From: Melioribacter sp.
Lineage (GTDB): Bacteria > Bacteroidota > Ignavibacteria > Ignavibacteriales > Melioribacteraceae
Direction: 5' to 3'
Assembly: GCA_026417975.1 (NCBI GenBank)
Contig: JAOACD010000009.1
Location: 372,001-436,000 of the forward strand
Length of the DNA: 64,000 nt
The translations under genes and the position numbers were made by a program. The notes below the pieces were generated by a model that was not told the DNA's origin, ran no database searches, and saw nothing but the letters and a program-made list of their open reading frames with translations. The first letter of the stretch is position 1. Every line of letters begins with the position of its first letter. Shown here in pieces: positions 19,604-28,957 of the stretch.

Positions 19604-20599
19604 ATGAGCTATCCGTTTATTAAAATGCCCGATGGCGTTATTCAAGACGAATCCTCAAAAAGTGCTACTTTTGGAAGATTTATTATTCAACCATTAGAAA
19701 GAGGATTTGGGGTTACATTAGGTAATTCGTTAAGAAGGGTACTACTATCCTCTCTCCCTGGCGCAGCTATTACTGCAGTTAAAATAGAAGGTGTTCTTCA
19801 TGAGTTTTCTACTGTACCTGGTGTTTTAGAAGATGTAACGGAAATTATTCTTAATCTTAAAAAAGTAAGAATGAAAATGCTCGATAAAAAAACAACGAGC
19901 TGTCAAATTTCTATAACAGGACCTGGTGAATTCAAGGCAGGAGATATTGAAAAGGCTTGTGCAGATGTTAAAATTCTTAACCCAGATCTTCACATTGCTA
20001 GGCTTAATGCAGATGCTAAATTAAATATGGAGCTTCGTTTTGGAGTAGGAAAAGGGTATGTTCCGGCAGAAGAACAAAAAACACCTGATATGACAATTGG
20101 AACAATCCCCATCGATTCAATCTTTACTCCTATTGTTAATGTTCGTTATGATGTGGAGAATGTTCGTATTGGTGAAAGAAATGATTATGAAAAATTAACT
20201 ATCGAAATTACTACAGATGGCTCAATTACTCCAGAGGAAGCATTGTCTACTTCTGGAAAAATTTTAAGAGATCATATTCAGTTATTTATTAACTTCGATA
20301 CAGAACCAGAAGAAGAAAAAGTTGAAACTCAAGTTGATGCAGAAACAGAAAGAATTAGAAAAATATTAATGACAAGTGTCGATGATCTTGAATTAAGTGT
20401 TCGTTCTCATAATTGCTTAAAATCTGCTAATATAAAGACTATAGCCGATTTAGTAAGACGCGATGAAAATGAAATGCTTAAATTTAGAAACTTTGGAAGA
20501 AAATCTCTTGCTGAACTAAAAGAGATTATTGAAGGTTTTGGACTACATTTTGGTATGAATGTAGATAAATATCTTTCAGATAAATCAGAAAAAAAATAG
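19604..20599 (+). CDS. rpoA: DNA-directed RNA polymerase subunit alpha
   Basis: Assembly platform of RNA polymerase and contact for activators and UP elements. 331 residues. The N-terminal dimerisation domain has RGFGVTLGNSLRRVLLSSLP; a flexible linker around residue 240 leads to the C-terminal domain with DDLELSVRSHNCLKSANI and NFGRKSLAELKEI. GAGGA lies upstream of the ATG. 13 bases before rplQ. Confidence 0.98.
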   Translation: MSYPFIKMPDGVIQDESSKSATFGRFIIQPLERGFGVTLGNSLRRVLLSSLPGAAITAVKIEGVLHEFSTVPGVLEDVTEIILNLKKVRMKMLDKKTTSCQISITGPGEFKAGDIEKACADVKILNPDLHIARLNADAKLNMELRFGVGKGYVPAEEQKTPDMTIGTIPIDSIFTPIVNVRYDVENVRIGERNDYEKLTIEITTDGSITPEEALSTSGKILRDHIQLFINFDTEPEEEKVETQVDAETERIRKILMTSVDDLELSVRSHNCLKSANIKTIADLVRRDENEMLKFRNFGRKSLAELKEIIEGFGLHFGMNVDKYLSDKSEKK

Positions 20600-20612
20600 T
20601 TAAGGTTAAATA

Positions 20613-21065
20613 ATGAGACACAGAGTTAAAGGAAGAAAGTTAAAAAGGACTTCAGAACACCGTCTGGCATTATTGAGAAATCTTGCAACCTCGTTGTTAA
20701 AACATAAAAAAATTAAAACTACGGTTGCAAAAGCAAAAGAATTACGTACTTTTATTGAACCAATAATTACTAAAGCAAAAGAAGATACAGTTGCCGCCAG
20801 AAGATATGTATCAGCTGATATTAAAGATAAAAGCGTTGTAAAGGAATTGTTTAAAGAAATAATACCTAAAATTGGTGATAGACCAGGTGGTTATACTAGA
20901 GTTGTAAAATTAGGTCAAAGAAAAGGGGATGGTGCTGAAATGGCTATTATAGAGTTAGTTGATTATAGTGGTATTGTAAAACCAAAACAAGAAAAGAAAT
21001 CTAAAGTAGAGAAAGAAAAACCAACTGAAGAAAAAGAAGCTGTTGCTGAAGCAAAGACTGAATAA
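20613..21065 (+). CDS. rplQ: 50S ribosomal protein L17
   Basis: Large-subunit protein at the tunnel exit. 150 residues; the conserved core [20 protein letters not shown] to ELVDYSGI spans about the first 125. The remaining Lys/Glu-rich tail is a lineage-type extension of no known role. Last gene of the block, 30 bases before a strong terminator. Confidence 0.97.
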   Translation: MRHRVKGRKLKRTSEHRLALLRNLATSLLKHKKIKTTVAKAKELRTFIEPIITKAKEDTVAARRYVSADIKDKSVVKELFKEIIPKIGDRPGGYTRVVKLGQRKGDGAEMAIIELVDYSGIVKPKQEKKSKVEKEKPTEEKEAVAEAKTE

Positions 21066-21095
21066 AGGAATTTAAATACTATTTGCAGAAATATG

Positions 21096-21126
21096 AGAGA
21101 CTTGCAATTTGCAAGTCTCTTTTTTT
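21096..21126 (+). terminator. intrinsic terminator after rplQ
   Basis: A perfect ten-base stem, AGAGACTTGC (21096-21105) with GCAAGTCTCT (21111-21120), loop AATTT, followed by seven T. It closes the long ribosomal protein transcript. On the other strand the stem is not followed by a T-run, so it is not an efficient terminator for fumC. Confidence 0.92.
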
Positions 21127-21140
21127 AAAAATGCCAGAAT

Positions 21141-22532
21141 TTATTTTTGAGGCCCTATCATTTTTTCTGGTCTTACAATTTCGTCAAACTTTTCAGGAGT
21201 TAAAAAGCCGAGTTCTATAGCGGCTTCTTTTAATGTTTTATTTTCTTTATAAGCTTTCCTTGCTACTTTAGCTGCATTATCATAACCGATAACCGGATTT
21301 AAAGCAGTCACTAGCATTAAAGAATTTTCGAGGTGTTTTTTAATATTATTTTCATTAGCAGTAATTCCAACAACACAATTATCAGTAAAACTCTCACATG
21401 CATCGGCAAGTAATCTTATTGATTGTAAAATATTATATGCAATTACAGGCATGAAAACATTTAACTCAAAGTTACCACTTGCGCCAGCTATGTTAATAGT
21501 AACATCATTTCCAAAAACTTGTGCGCAAACCATTGTCATTGCTTCTGATTGAGTAGGATTGACTTTGCCTGGCATTATAGAACTTCCTGGTTCATTTTCT
21601 GGTAAAGATATTTCACCAATTCCGCATCTTGGTCCAGAAGCAAGCCAACGAATATCATTTGCTATTTTCATTAACGAAGCTGCTAATGTTTTTAATACAC
21701 CACTCATCTCAACTAAAGCATCTTTTCCAGCCATAGCTTCAAATTTGTTTGGAGCTGTCTTAAATGGTTTACCAGTAATTTCCGAAATTTTTTCTGCTAC
21801 CTTTACTGCATAATCGGGATGTGTATTTAATCCAGTGCCAACAGCAGTTCCACCAAGTGGAATTTCATAAAGTCTTTTTAATGCATCTTTTATTCTTTCA
21901 AGACCATTTGTTAGTTGCTGTGCATAACCAGAAAATTCTTGGCCTAGTGTAAGTGGAGTTGCATCCATTAAATGTGTTCTACCTATTTTAATTATATGCA
22001 TGAATTCTTTTGATTTTACTTCAAGTGCATCTCTTAGTTTTGTAACCATTGGTATCAATCTTCTATGAATTTCTTCGACAGCTGCTATATGTATAGCTGT
22101 TGGAAAAGCATCATTGGTAGATTGAGATTTATTTACATCATCATTTGGGTGTATAGGTTTTTTACTTCCTAAAACTCCTCCAGCCATTTCAATTGCGCGA
22201 TTTGCAATTACTTCATTTACATTCATATTAGTTTGAGTACCACTACCAGTTTGCCATACAACAAGAGGAAAATGCTCATTAAGTTTACCTTCTATTATTT
22301 CTTCTGCAGCTTTTACAATTAAATTCTTTTTTTCATCCGACAAAAGTCCTAGTTCATTATTTGTAAGAGCCGCTGCTTTTTTTACTATTGCTAATGCTCT
22401 TATTAGTTCGAATGGGAATCTTTCAGCTCCAATCTTAAAATTCATTAATGACCTTGCAGTTTGAGCACCGTAATACTTATCTGCAGGTACTTTTACTTCT
22501 CCCAAGCTATCGGTTTCAACTCTATATTCCAT
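21141..22532 (-). CDS. fumC: class II fumarate hydratase
   Basis: Reversible hydration of fumarate to malate in the citric acid cycle. 463 residues, normal for the iron-independent class II enzyme. The superfamily signature [16 protein letters not shown] is exact, and the earlier blocks [18 protein letters not shown] and [16 protein letters not shown] provide the other active-site regions. GGAG precedes the ATG. It lies 45 bases after the NlpC/P60 gene on the same strand. Confidence 0.97.
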   Translation of the reverse strand: MEYRVETDSLGEVKVPADKYYGAQTARSLMNFKIGAERFPFELIRALAIVKKAAALTNNELGLLSDEKKNLIVKAAEEIIEGKLNEHFPLVVWQTGSGTQTNMNVNEVIANRAIEMAGGVLGSKKPIHPNDDVNKSQSTNDAFPTAIHIAAVEEIHRRLIPMVTKLRDALEVKSKEFMHIIKIGRTHLMDATPLTLGQEFSGYAQQLTNGLERIKDALKRLYEIPLGGTAVGTGLNTHPDYAVKVAEKISEITGKPFKTAPNKFEAMAGKDALVEMSGVLKTLAASLMKIANDIRWLASGPRCGIGEISLPENEPGSSIMPGKVNPTQSEAMTMVCAQVFGNDVTINIAGASGNFELNVFMPVIAYNILQSIRLLADACESFTDNCVVGITANENNIKKHLENSLMLVTALNPVIGYDNAAKVARKAYKENKTLKEAAIELGFLTPEKFDEIVRPEKMIGPQK

Positions 22533-22577
22533 TTTTTCTCCAAATTATTATTTAGAAAGATTAGATTTCTTAATGAA

Positions 22578-23282
22578 TTATTCCTGTGGTATTTCAATTC
22601 TTCTGGCACCATAATATCTCTTGGCATAATACTTTTCATTTAGCGAAGAAATTGTAACCCCAAGTTTTCTACTTGAATGAACGAATTGATTATCCCCAAT
22701 ATAAATTCCAACGTGACCTGGTTTAACGCGGCGACTAGTATTAAAGAAAACTAAATCTCCAAATTCTAATTCATCTTTTTCAACTTTTTCCCCAATCATA
22801 AATTGTTCTCTTGCAGAACGAGGTAGTTCAATTGAAAAAGAGTTTAGGAAAATTTGCCTTATAAAGCCAGAACAATCTATTCCTTCATTTGAATTACCCC
22901 CATATTTATATGGAGCGTCAAGATATTTTATTACTTCGAGTAATATTTTTTCTCTGAAGCTAAGAGGTATATCAGGATTTATATAGTTTTTATAATTAGC
23001 AACAAATTTTTCTTTATCGATAGGATTTTCTTCAACAGGTAACTCGTCAAATTCATCTTGTAAAGTATCAGAAGGTGTTTTAGTTATTTCTGAATTTGCA
23101 TTCTTTTGTTGAGTAGAGTTTTTAATTGAATCTTGAGATGTAAATCTTATAGATTTTTTCTGCTGTGTTTTTTTAATTTTTTGTTGATTATATCTTTGTG
23201 CACTCGAAGAAGGAGTACAACCTATAAATAAATTTGTTGAGATTAATATTATTACTGCTAATTTTAGAACTTTAATAGACAT
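22578..23282 (-). CDS. NlpC/P60 family lipoprotein (peptidoglycan endopeptidase)
   Basis: Probable cell-wall hydrolase cutting D-Glu-diaminopimelate bonds. 234 residues: a lipoprotein signal with Cys22 (NLFIGC), a Ser/Gln/Lys-rich linker to about residue 90, then an NlpC/P60 domain. The catalytic set is visible as Cys137 (GIDCSGF), His190 (GHVGIYIG) and a third His202 (FVHSSR). No SH3 or LysM domain. It sits 11 bases after the sigma factor gene and ahead of fumC, so the three may share a transcript. The exact substrate bond is inferred from the family. Confidence 0.9.
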   Translation of the reverse strand: MSIKVLKLAVIILISTNLFIGCTPSSSAQRYNQQKIKKTQQKKSIRFTSQDSIKNSTQQKNANSEITKTPSDTLQDEFDELPVEENPIDKEKFVANYKNYINPDIPLSFREKILLEVIKYLDAPYKYGGNSNEGIDCSGFIRQIFLNSFSIELPRSAREQFMIGEKVEKDELEFGDLVFFNTSRRVKPGHVGIYIGDNQFVHSSRKLGVTISSLNEKYYAKRYYGARRIEIPQE

Positions 23283-23293
23283 ATTGAAAAGAA

Positions 23294-24148
23294 TTAACCT
23301 AAATATGCTCTTAAATTTTTGCTTCTAGATGTGTGTCTTAAGCGTCTAATGGCTTTTTCTTTGATTTGACGTACTCTTTCTCTAGTAAGATTAAATTTTT
23401 CACCTATTTCTTCTAATGTTAACGAATGTTCACCATTTAGTCCAAAATATAGTTTAATTACTTCTGCTTCTCGGTCTGTTAGAGTGGATAAAGCTCTTTC
23501 GATTTCTTTTTTAAGTGATTCAGTCATAAGTCTGTGGTCTGGAGATGGAACCTCTTCATTAGATAAAACATCAAGCAAACGGTTATCTTCACCTTGAGCA
23601 AAAGGAGCATCCATAGAAACATGTCTTCCAGAAACTCTCAGTGCATCTGTAATTTCATTTACATCCATATCTAATTCTTGGGCCAATTCTTGTGCACTTG
23701 GTTCACGCTCAAATTCTTGTTCAAGATTACTGTAAGCTTTTCCAATTTTATTTAATGCCCCAACTCTATTTAATGGAAGTCGTACTATTCTTGATTGTTC
23801 TGCCAATGCTTGAAGTATTGACTGACGTATCCACCAAACAGCGTAAGAGATAAACTTGAACCCTCTAGTTTCGTCAAATCTTTTGGCAGCCTTTATTAAA
23901 CCGAGGTTACCCTCGTTAATTAAGTCTCCTAATGATAATCCTTGATTTTGATATTTTTTTGCAACTGAAACACCAAAACGTAGAGTAGCTTTAGCTAATT
24001 TTTCGAGTGGTTTTTCATCTCCTTTTTTTATTCTTTTTGCGAGCTCAATTTCGTCTTCAGGGGTTAATAGATCTACTTTACCAATTTCTTGAAGATATTT
24101 GTCTAATGAGAGGCTTTCGCGGTTTGTAAACTGTTTGGTTATTTTCAC
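23294..24148 (-). CDS. rpoD: primary RNA polymerase sigma factor (RpoD/SigA type)
   Basis: Housekeeping sigma-70 factor. 284 residues: region 1.2 ([20 protein letters not shown]), region 2 with the -10 recognition helix [10 protein letters not shown], region 3, and region 4 with the helix-turn-helix [20 protein letters not shown]. Region 1.1 is absent, as in primary sigma factors of Bacteroidota and relatives. The start is GTG, six bases after a perfect AGGAGG. A sigma-A-like promoter lies upstream at 24199-24228. Confidence 0.95.
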   Translation of the reverse strand: MKITKQFTNRESLSLDKYLQEIGKVDLLTPEDEIELAKRIKKGDEKPLEKLAKATLRFGVSVAKKYQNQGLSLGDLINEGNLGLIKAAKRFDETRGFKFISYAVWWIRQSILQALAEQSRIVRLPLNRVGALNKIGKAYSNLEQEFEREPSAQELAQELDMDVNEITDALRVSGRHVSMDAPFAQGEDNRLLDVLSNEEVPSPDHRLMTESLKKEIERALSTLTDREAEVIKLYFGLNGEHSLTLEEIGEKFNLTRERVRQIKEKAIRRLRHTSRSKNLRAYLG

Positions 24149-24198
24149 GGCATACCTCCTATTTTGTTTCTATTAAGATTATTGTGCATTTTGAAAAC

Positions 24199-24228
24199 AT
24201 TATAATTTTTTTGTAAAAGTAAGTACAA
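24199..24228 (-). promoter_or_regulatory. candidate promoter for the sigma factor gene
   Basis: On the minus strand TTGTAC (24228-24223), an 18-base spacer and a perfect TATAAT (24204-24199) lie about 50 bases before the GTG start. The rest of the 176-base gap between the EutN gene and the sigma gene (24149-24324) is AT-rich with no other clear signal. The promoter implies that sigma can be made independently of the upstream deoB-EutN cluster. Confidence 0.5.
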
Positions 24229-24324
24229 ACTAAAATCTAATTCGAATTTATGAATTTTACTATGCATAAGTTAGATTTAATTGCCCAATAAATTACAATT
24301 AATTTTGATATGACACATAAATTG

Positions 24325-24600
24325 TTATTCATTAATTTTTACATCAAGTTTATCGACTATTGCTATAATGACAGCATCTACAGGTTTATTTTGTGTAAAA
24401 GAAGTTAGGTGAGCTGAACTTCCCTGAGTAACAATAACTATTTCTCCTACCCCAGCCCCCACAGAATCGACAGCAATTAGTGTTGAATCTTTTGGGGTAA
24501 AGTCGAAATCAAGCTGCCTTACTATTAAGAATTTTGCTCCAACAAGATTTTCATCTTTTCGTGTTGACCAAACAGTTCCGATTACTTTACCAAGTATCAA
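24325..24600 (-). CDS. EutN/CcmL family microcompartment vertex protein
   Basis: Pentameric shell-vertex protein family of bacterial microcompartments. 91 residues, the usual size for one domain. The family N-terminus MILGKVIGTVWSTRK, the middle strand LIAVDSVGAGVGEIVIVTQGSSA and the end DAVIIAIVDKL are recognisable. The start is TTG with AGAGG five bases upstream, and overlaps the end of the PIN gene by 14 bases. No hexameric shell (BMC-H) gene or encapsulated enzyme with an obvious targeting peptide is in the window, so this is a satellite gene whose compartment lies elsewhere, or it has another role. Confidence 0.85.
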   Translation of the reverse strand: MILGKVIGTVWSTRKDENLVGAKFLIVRQLDFDFTPKDSTLIAVDSVGAGVGEIVIVTQGSSAHLTSFTQNKPVDAVIIAIVDKLDVKINE

Positions 24601-24988
24601 TTTTGCCTCTCAAATTTTTTGGGTGAATAATAACTAACCCACTATGTTTATATTTGTTAATGTCGTTTGTTAAAATAGTTAATTTGTTAATCTTAGCTAC
24701 AGTACAAATTAATGCGTCACGCACGGTCGCAACTTTATTAAAAAATTCTGAAATGTTCAAACTGTATCTTGAATTAAGACCTAAAACTTTTAAAGCCTTG
24801 AAAAGATTGTCCACTGCATATCTTTCTTCATCAGTAGCATTAAAGTATAACTCGGCAGCATTTATAACAGTTGTAAAACAAATCCCGTTTATCATAGCAA
24901 CTTCAAGGTCGGAAAAATCATTTTCATTGTGTACTAAGTGTTCAATTAAAATATCTGTTTCAATTAGAAAATGTTCTTTTTCTTTCAT
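24587..24988 (-). CDS. PIN-domain protein, probable VapC-type toxin
   Basis: Predicted metal-dependent ribonuclease. 133 residues, the length of a single PIN domain. The acidic residues expected of the active site are Asp12 (IETDILIEHL), Glu46 (VINAAELYF), Asp91 (VRDALICTVAKI) and Asp109 (TILTNDI). It overlaps the upstream AbrB-like gene by 29 bases and the downstream EutN gene by 14, so all three are tightly coupled. In VapBC systems the antitoxin gene comes first, as here. The toxin role is inferred; its target RNA is unknown. Confidence 0.75.
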   Translation of the reverse strand: MKEKEHFLIETDILIEHLVHNENDFSDLEVAMINGICFTTVINAAELYFNATDEERYAVDNLFKALKVLGLNSRYSLNISEFFNKVATVRDALICTVAKINKLTILTNDINKYKHSGLVIIHPKNLRGKIDTW

Positions 24989-25277
24989 TAAATAATCTTT
25001 CTTTAATGTTAGAGTTTTTTAAGCTGCCCTTTGACTTAATTAGATTAATGACAATTTCTTCTGGTATACCTTGAGTATCTTTAATTTTTTGATAAAGGTT
25101 TATATCAATCCCAGATTTTGCTATGTAGTTATTAGTTGTAGTATAAATATTAACTATAATTTCGTTATAGCCATGATGAAAAATTTTTTTTACTTCTTCA
25201 ACAGGGTAAACGAAAGTTCCATCTTCTTTAATTGTAGTTTTAAAAGAAATTAATCTAATTAAATTTTCTTCACTCAT
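24960..25277 (-). CDS. small protein with AbrB-like start, candidate VapB antitoxin
   Basis: 105 residues from the ATG at 25277, which overlaps the deoB stop by eight bases (ATGAGTGA); an upstream ATG at 25295 would lie deeper within deoB. The N-terminal half, ISFKTTIKEDGTFVYPVEEV then NEIIVNIY, resembles the swapped-hairpin AbrB DNA-binding pattern (a Lys/Asp-Gly turn followed by a Pro and a hydrophobic strand). The C-terminal half is basic and probably helical, a plausible toxin-binding tail. Assignment rests on that weak resemblance and on its place before a PIN gene. Confidence 0.55.
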   Translation of the reverse strand: MSEENLIRLISFKTTIKEDGTFVYPVEEVKKIFHHGYNEIIVNIYTTTNNYIAKSGIDINLYQKIKDTQGIPEEIVINLIKSKGSLKNSNIKERLFNERKRTFSN

Positions 25278-26433
25278 ATAAAAAGCTTCTCCCATATAGA
25301 CAATTATTTACTTTAAAAAAATTAGCTGCTGTTTGTGCGACATCTGCAAAAGTTTTTCTTACTCCAAGATTTTTTCCCTTTTTGTTTTTTCTGTAAAATA
25401 ATAAAGGTACATATTCTCTGCTATGATCGGTGCTTGTAGTTGTAGGGTCGTTGCCGTGGTCAGCAGTAATAATTAAAGCATCGGACTCATCTACATTTTT
25501 TAGAATGTCTGGTAATCTGTTATCAAACTCTTTTAATGCATTTGCAAATCCTATGGGGTCATTTCTATGACCATAGTAAACATCAAAATCAACAAGATTT
25601 ACAAAAATAAAGGAGTCTTTTACTTCTTTTGTTACTTCTATAATCTTATCAATACCTTCTGAATTAGATTTTGTTTTGATCTGAATTTTTATTCCTCTGT
25701 AGTTGAATAAATCGTTTACCTTTCCTATGGCAATTGTATTTATATTTTCATTAAATAAGTAGTCGAGTATTGTGTTATCAAATGGGTCTAAAGAAAAATC
25801 TTTTCTGTTAGTAGTTCTTATATAGTTATTTGATGTTCCTGTAAATGGTCGAGCAATTACTCTCGCTACTGCATGTTCATTAATTAAAACCTTCTTCCTT
25901 GCAATTTCACATATTTCGTATAATCTTTCTATAGGAATTACATCTTCGTGGGCAGCAATTTGAAATACAGAATCTGCAGAAGTATAAATTATAGGAAATT
26001 TGGTTCTAACATGCTCGTCTCCAAGTTTTAAAATTATTTCTGTACCAGATGCAGGTATATTACCAAGTATACCTTCAACTTTCGTTTCATAGATAAATTT
26101 TTGAATTAATTCTTTTGGGAATCCATCTGGATAGAGAGGGAAGGGTTTTTTTATTATTAATCCTCCAAGTTCCCAATGACCAGTTGTAGAGTCTTTTCCT
26201 ACAGAAACTTCTGTCATTTTACCGAAAGATGCTAATGGAGAAATAACAGGGTCTACACCCTTAATATAAGAAATATTTCCTAGTCCAAAATTTTGAAGGT
26301 TTGGTAAATTTAGTCCGCCAACAAATTCTGCCATATTGGAAAGTGTATTACTGCCTTCGTCGTTATATTTATTAGCATCAGGTAATTCTCCTATGCCAAG
26401 ACCATCAAGTATTATTATGATAAAATTGTTCAC
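25270..26433 (-). CDS. deoB: phosphopentomutase
   Basis: Interconverts (deoxy)ribose-1-phosphate and (deoxy)ribose-5-phosphate in nucleoside salvage. 387 residues, usual length. Alkaline-phosphatase-type metal sites are seen in IIILDGLGIGELPDA, GKDSTTGHWELGG (phospho-acceptor Thr region) and TADHGNDPTTTSTDHSREY. The start is GTG. It is 8 bases after the GAF/GGDEF gene and overlaps the AbrB-like gene, so it leads a coupled four-gene run ending in the EutN gene. Confidence 0.95.
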   Translation of the reverse strand: MNNFIIIILDGLGIGELPDANKYNDEGSNTLSNMAEFVGGLNLPNLQNFGLGNISYIKGVDPVISPLASFGKMTEVSVGKDSTTGHWELGGLIIKKPFPLYPDGFPKELIQKFIYETKVEGILGNIPASGTEIILKLGDEHVRTKFPIIYTSADSVFQIAAHEDVIPIERLYEICEIARKKVLINEHAVARVIARPFTGTSNNYIRTTNRKDFSLDPFDNTILDYLFNENINTIAIGKVNDLFNYRGIKIQIKTKSNSEGIDKIIEVTKEVKDSFIFVNLVDFDVYYGHRNDPIGFANALKEFDNRLPDILKNVDESDALIITADHGNDPTTTSTDHSREYVPLLFYRKNKKGKNLGVRKTFADVAQTAANFFKVNNCLYGRSFLYE

Positions 26434-26441
26434 TTTTCTTT

Positions 26442-28307
26442 TCAGATAGTTTTGACTGTATTGCCACCTTTTTCAAGAGCTTTTTTAAGTGCAAGTTCAG
26501 CGTCGCTTATTACTTCCTTAACATCTGTTTTATTTGTAGTTGATGCAACGCCAATTGAGACTGTGAAAATTGTTTGTTTTAATGTAACTGATATTGGTTT
26601 TCGAGCAATTTTTACTCTTAATTTTTCTGCCCATAGAAAAACATCTTTTGGTTGAGTGTTAAAGAAGTACACGGCAAAAATTCTTTCATCTAATCTTCCT
26701 AATAAGTTCATTGGTGTCATTTCATCTCTTATCATTTGTGCAATTGCTTTTAGAACTTTTGGGAATGGGTCGTCATCAAAGAGGGATTCTTGTTCTAAAA
26801 ATTCATCTATTTTAATTAGAGCAATTGCTCCAGGTAGATTTAATTCTTTACTTCTTACTAAATCTACAGTAAGTCTTTCAATGAAAGCATCATGATTTAA
26901 AGTTTTAGTTTCGATATCATAAGTCAAAAAGCTTTTGAGAATATTTATAGTAGAATATGAGTGAAGAATATAAGCAAAAAATTTAGTAGCATTTTTGATG
27001 AAATTAACGTCGTTATTTGTGTAAAGATTTTTTTTGAGACTTTCGAAACAAAGCACACCAAAATTCTGATCGTCATAAATTAATGGTATAGCTAAAAATG
27101 ATCCATCAAAACTTACATCTTCGTTTTTTGAAAAACGGGGCACTTCGATGGCCGAGGTATCGTCGATTTTTACAGGTGTAAAACTTAATATTGCTTTTCC
27201 TACTAGAGTATTTGTTAAATCAATTTCGAGATTTTCTCCAACATATTTGAGAGAAGTTTTGTTTATTATTCTTGAAGTTTTGAATTTTTGTTCGTTAGGA
27301 TTATATGAAACAAAAGTGAATACATCCCAATCAATAAGATCTTTCACAGAATTATCAAGTGCAGAAAAAATGTCTGATTCTGTTTCAAACTTTTTATCTT
27401 GTCCTAAGATTCCAAGTAATGCTTTTAATCTTTGTTCGGTAAGTGATTCAGAAAATTTTTCTTCAAATAAACTTATTATTATTGAGATAATTCTAACAAC
27501 CTTGCCTAAGGAATAAATTTGTTCGATTCCAAAAGCGTCGTTAACTTTTGAATCTAGTACAAGAATTCCTGTTAAATTTTTTCCGTAAAATAAAGGAACC
27601 CCAACAAAACTTTTGATTCCTTGAGGAGTATTGTAGTATCTTATAACATCAGCTTCGGCATTAGGAGAAATATCTGTTAATATTTCTGGTTCTTCTTTTT
27701 GTACAATTTTGCTTAAGATATCATCTTCTAGTTCAAATCTTTGTTTTGTAATTTGAGACGAACTTGAAATATATCTTTCGAGAGTTAATCTTTTTCTATT
27801 CTTGTTATACCAAAAGAATGCTGCAGTATGTGCCATATAAGCATCTTTAATGACACTTAAAATTTTTTCTAAAACAAATCCAAACTGTTCATCTTGACTT
27901 ACATCTTTTGGAAACTCTTCTCGGGCTATTTTATTAAAATTCTCTTTGAAATCCGGAGGTTTAAAAACGTCTTTGTTTCTATTAATAGAAGGAATAAAAT
28001 TTTCTGAAGTAATTACTTCAATATTTTTTACAGGTGAAATAATTTTGAATTCTTCTCCTTCATCAGTAATATAATTATTTTTTTCACTATGAAATTTATT
28101 TTGAGAATCATCTTGTATTTTATAGTCGTTGTCTGTTGTTTCAGATTTAGAATCTCGTAAAAATATTATGAATCCAACATAAATAATTAAAATAGCACCA
28201 GCAATAATTTTTAGAAGAGTATCTTCTGTTAGAAATGGAATAATAATTAAGATGGGAATGAAGATAAAAATTAAAAATCTTTTTTTAAATTTTTCGGACA
28301 ATCCCAT
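26442..28307 (-). CDS. membrane protein with two GAF domains and a degenerate GGDEF domain
   Basis: 621 residues. Two hydrophobic segments lie at about 10-27 and 31-49, then a polar linker. GAF domains span about 140-285 (with QGIKSFVGVPLFYGKNLTGI) and 300-440 (SFLAIPLIYDDQNFGVLCFE). The C-terminal 160 residues have the GGDEF fold pattern (NHDAFIERLTVDL near the start, VSIGVAS near the end), but the signature motif is LDERI at 539-543. Diguanylate cyclase activity is therefore unlikely; a sensory or nucleotide-binding role is inferred. Located between engB and deoB on the same strand. Confidence 0.8.
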   Translation of the reverse strand: MGLSEKFKKRFLIFIFIPILIIIPFLTEDTLLKIIAGAILIIYVGFIIFLRDSKSETTDNDYKIQDDSQNKFHSEKNNYITDEGEEFKIISPVKNIEVITSENFIPSINRNKDVFKPPDFKENFNKIAREEFPKDVSQDEQFGFVLEKILSVIKDAYMAHTAAFFWYNKNRKRLTLERYISSSSQITKQRFELEDDILSKIVQKEEPEILTDISPNAEADVIRYYNTPQGIKSFVGVPLFYGKNLTGILVLDSKVNDAFGIEQIYSLGKVVRIISIIISLFEEKFSESLTEQRLKALLGILGQDKKFETESDIFSALDNSVKDLIDWDVFTFVSYNPNEQKFKTSRIINKTSLKYVGENLEIDLTNTLVGKAILSFTPVKIDDTSAIEVPRFSKNEDVSFDGSFLAIPLIYDDQNFGVLCFESLKKNLYTNNDVNFIKNATKFFAYILHSYSTINILKSFLTYDIETKTLNHDAFIERLTVDLVRSKELNLPGAIALIKIDEFLEQESLFDDDPFPKVLKAIAQMIRDEMTPMNLLGRLDERIFAVYFFNTQPKDVFLWAEKLRVKIARKPISVTLKQTIFTVSIGVASTTNKTDVKEVISDAELALKKALEKGGNTVKTI

Positions 28308-28372
28308 CTTTCACCAGAATAAAATAATTATGTAAAATTTTTATTCAATAATAATAAAGTTTTGTGAATATT

Positions 28373-28957
28373 TCATGAAAGCAGTAGATTGGATAATAAC
28401 TTTACAACTTCTTTTTTACCAATATTTTTTGTACAAGAATATAAAAATGCATTTGTACCTAATATTAATTCTGGGAAGAATTCATTTATTTTTTTCTTAA
28501 GTAAAGAAATTTCTGATTGTTTGAGTTTGTCTACTTTATTAAAAATTACATAGTAAGGTATGTTTTTGCTTTTTATGTAATCATGTAAAAGGTAGTCGGT
28601 CTTAAACGGAGAGTGTCTACAATCTATAAGATGAAATGCAAGAACAATATTTTTGTTTGAATCGATATATGATTCAATTAATTTTTGCCATTCTTTTCTC
28701 TCTTTTATAGATACTTTTGCATAGCCAAATCCAGGTAAATCTACAATATAAAATTTGTTTTCTACAAGGTAGTAATTAAGGCATCGTGTTTTACCAGGTT
28801 CAGAGCTAGTTCTTGCAATTTTTAATGGAGAGAAAATCGAATTTATAAAAGAAGATTTCCCTACATTAGACCTGCCGCATAATATAACTGTAGGTAACTC
28901 TCTTTTTGGTAAATCATCTATTTTGTAGACAGATTTGATAAACTCGATACTTTTCAT
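28373..28957 (-). CDS. engB: ribosome biogenesis GTPase EngB (YihA/YsxC family)
   Basis: GTPase needed for assembly of the large ribosomal subunit in characterised bacteria. 194 residues. Motifs: G1 GRSNVGKSSFINSI, G2/G3 SSEPGKTRCLNYY and DLPGFGYAKV, G4 NKVDKL. Starts ATG; the region upstream (28958-29206) is a divergent intergenic space shared with the GH3 gene. 65 bases before the GAF/GGDEF gene. Confidence 0.95.
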   Translation of the reverse strand: MKSIEFIKSVYKIDDLPKRELPTVILCGRSNVGKSSFINSIFSPLKIARTSSEPGKTRCLNYYLVENKFYIVDLPGFGYAKVSIKERKEWQKLIESYIDSNKNIVLAFHLIDCRHSPFKTDYLLHDYIKSKNIPYYVIFNKVDKLKQSEISLLKKKINEFFPELILGTNAFLYSCTKNIGKKEVVKLLSNLLLS

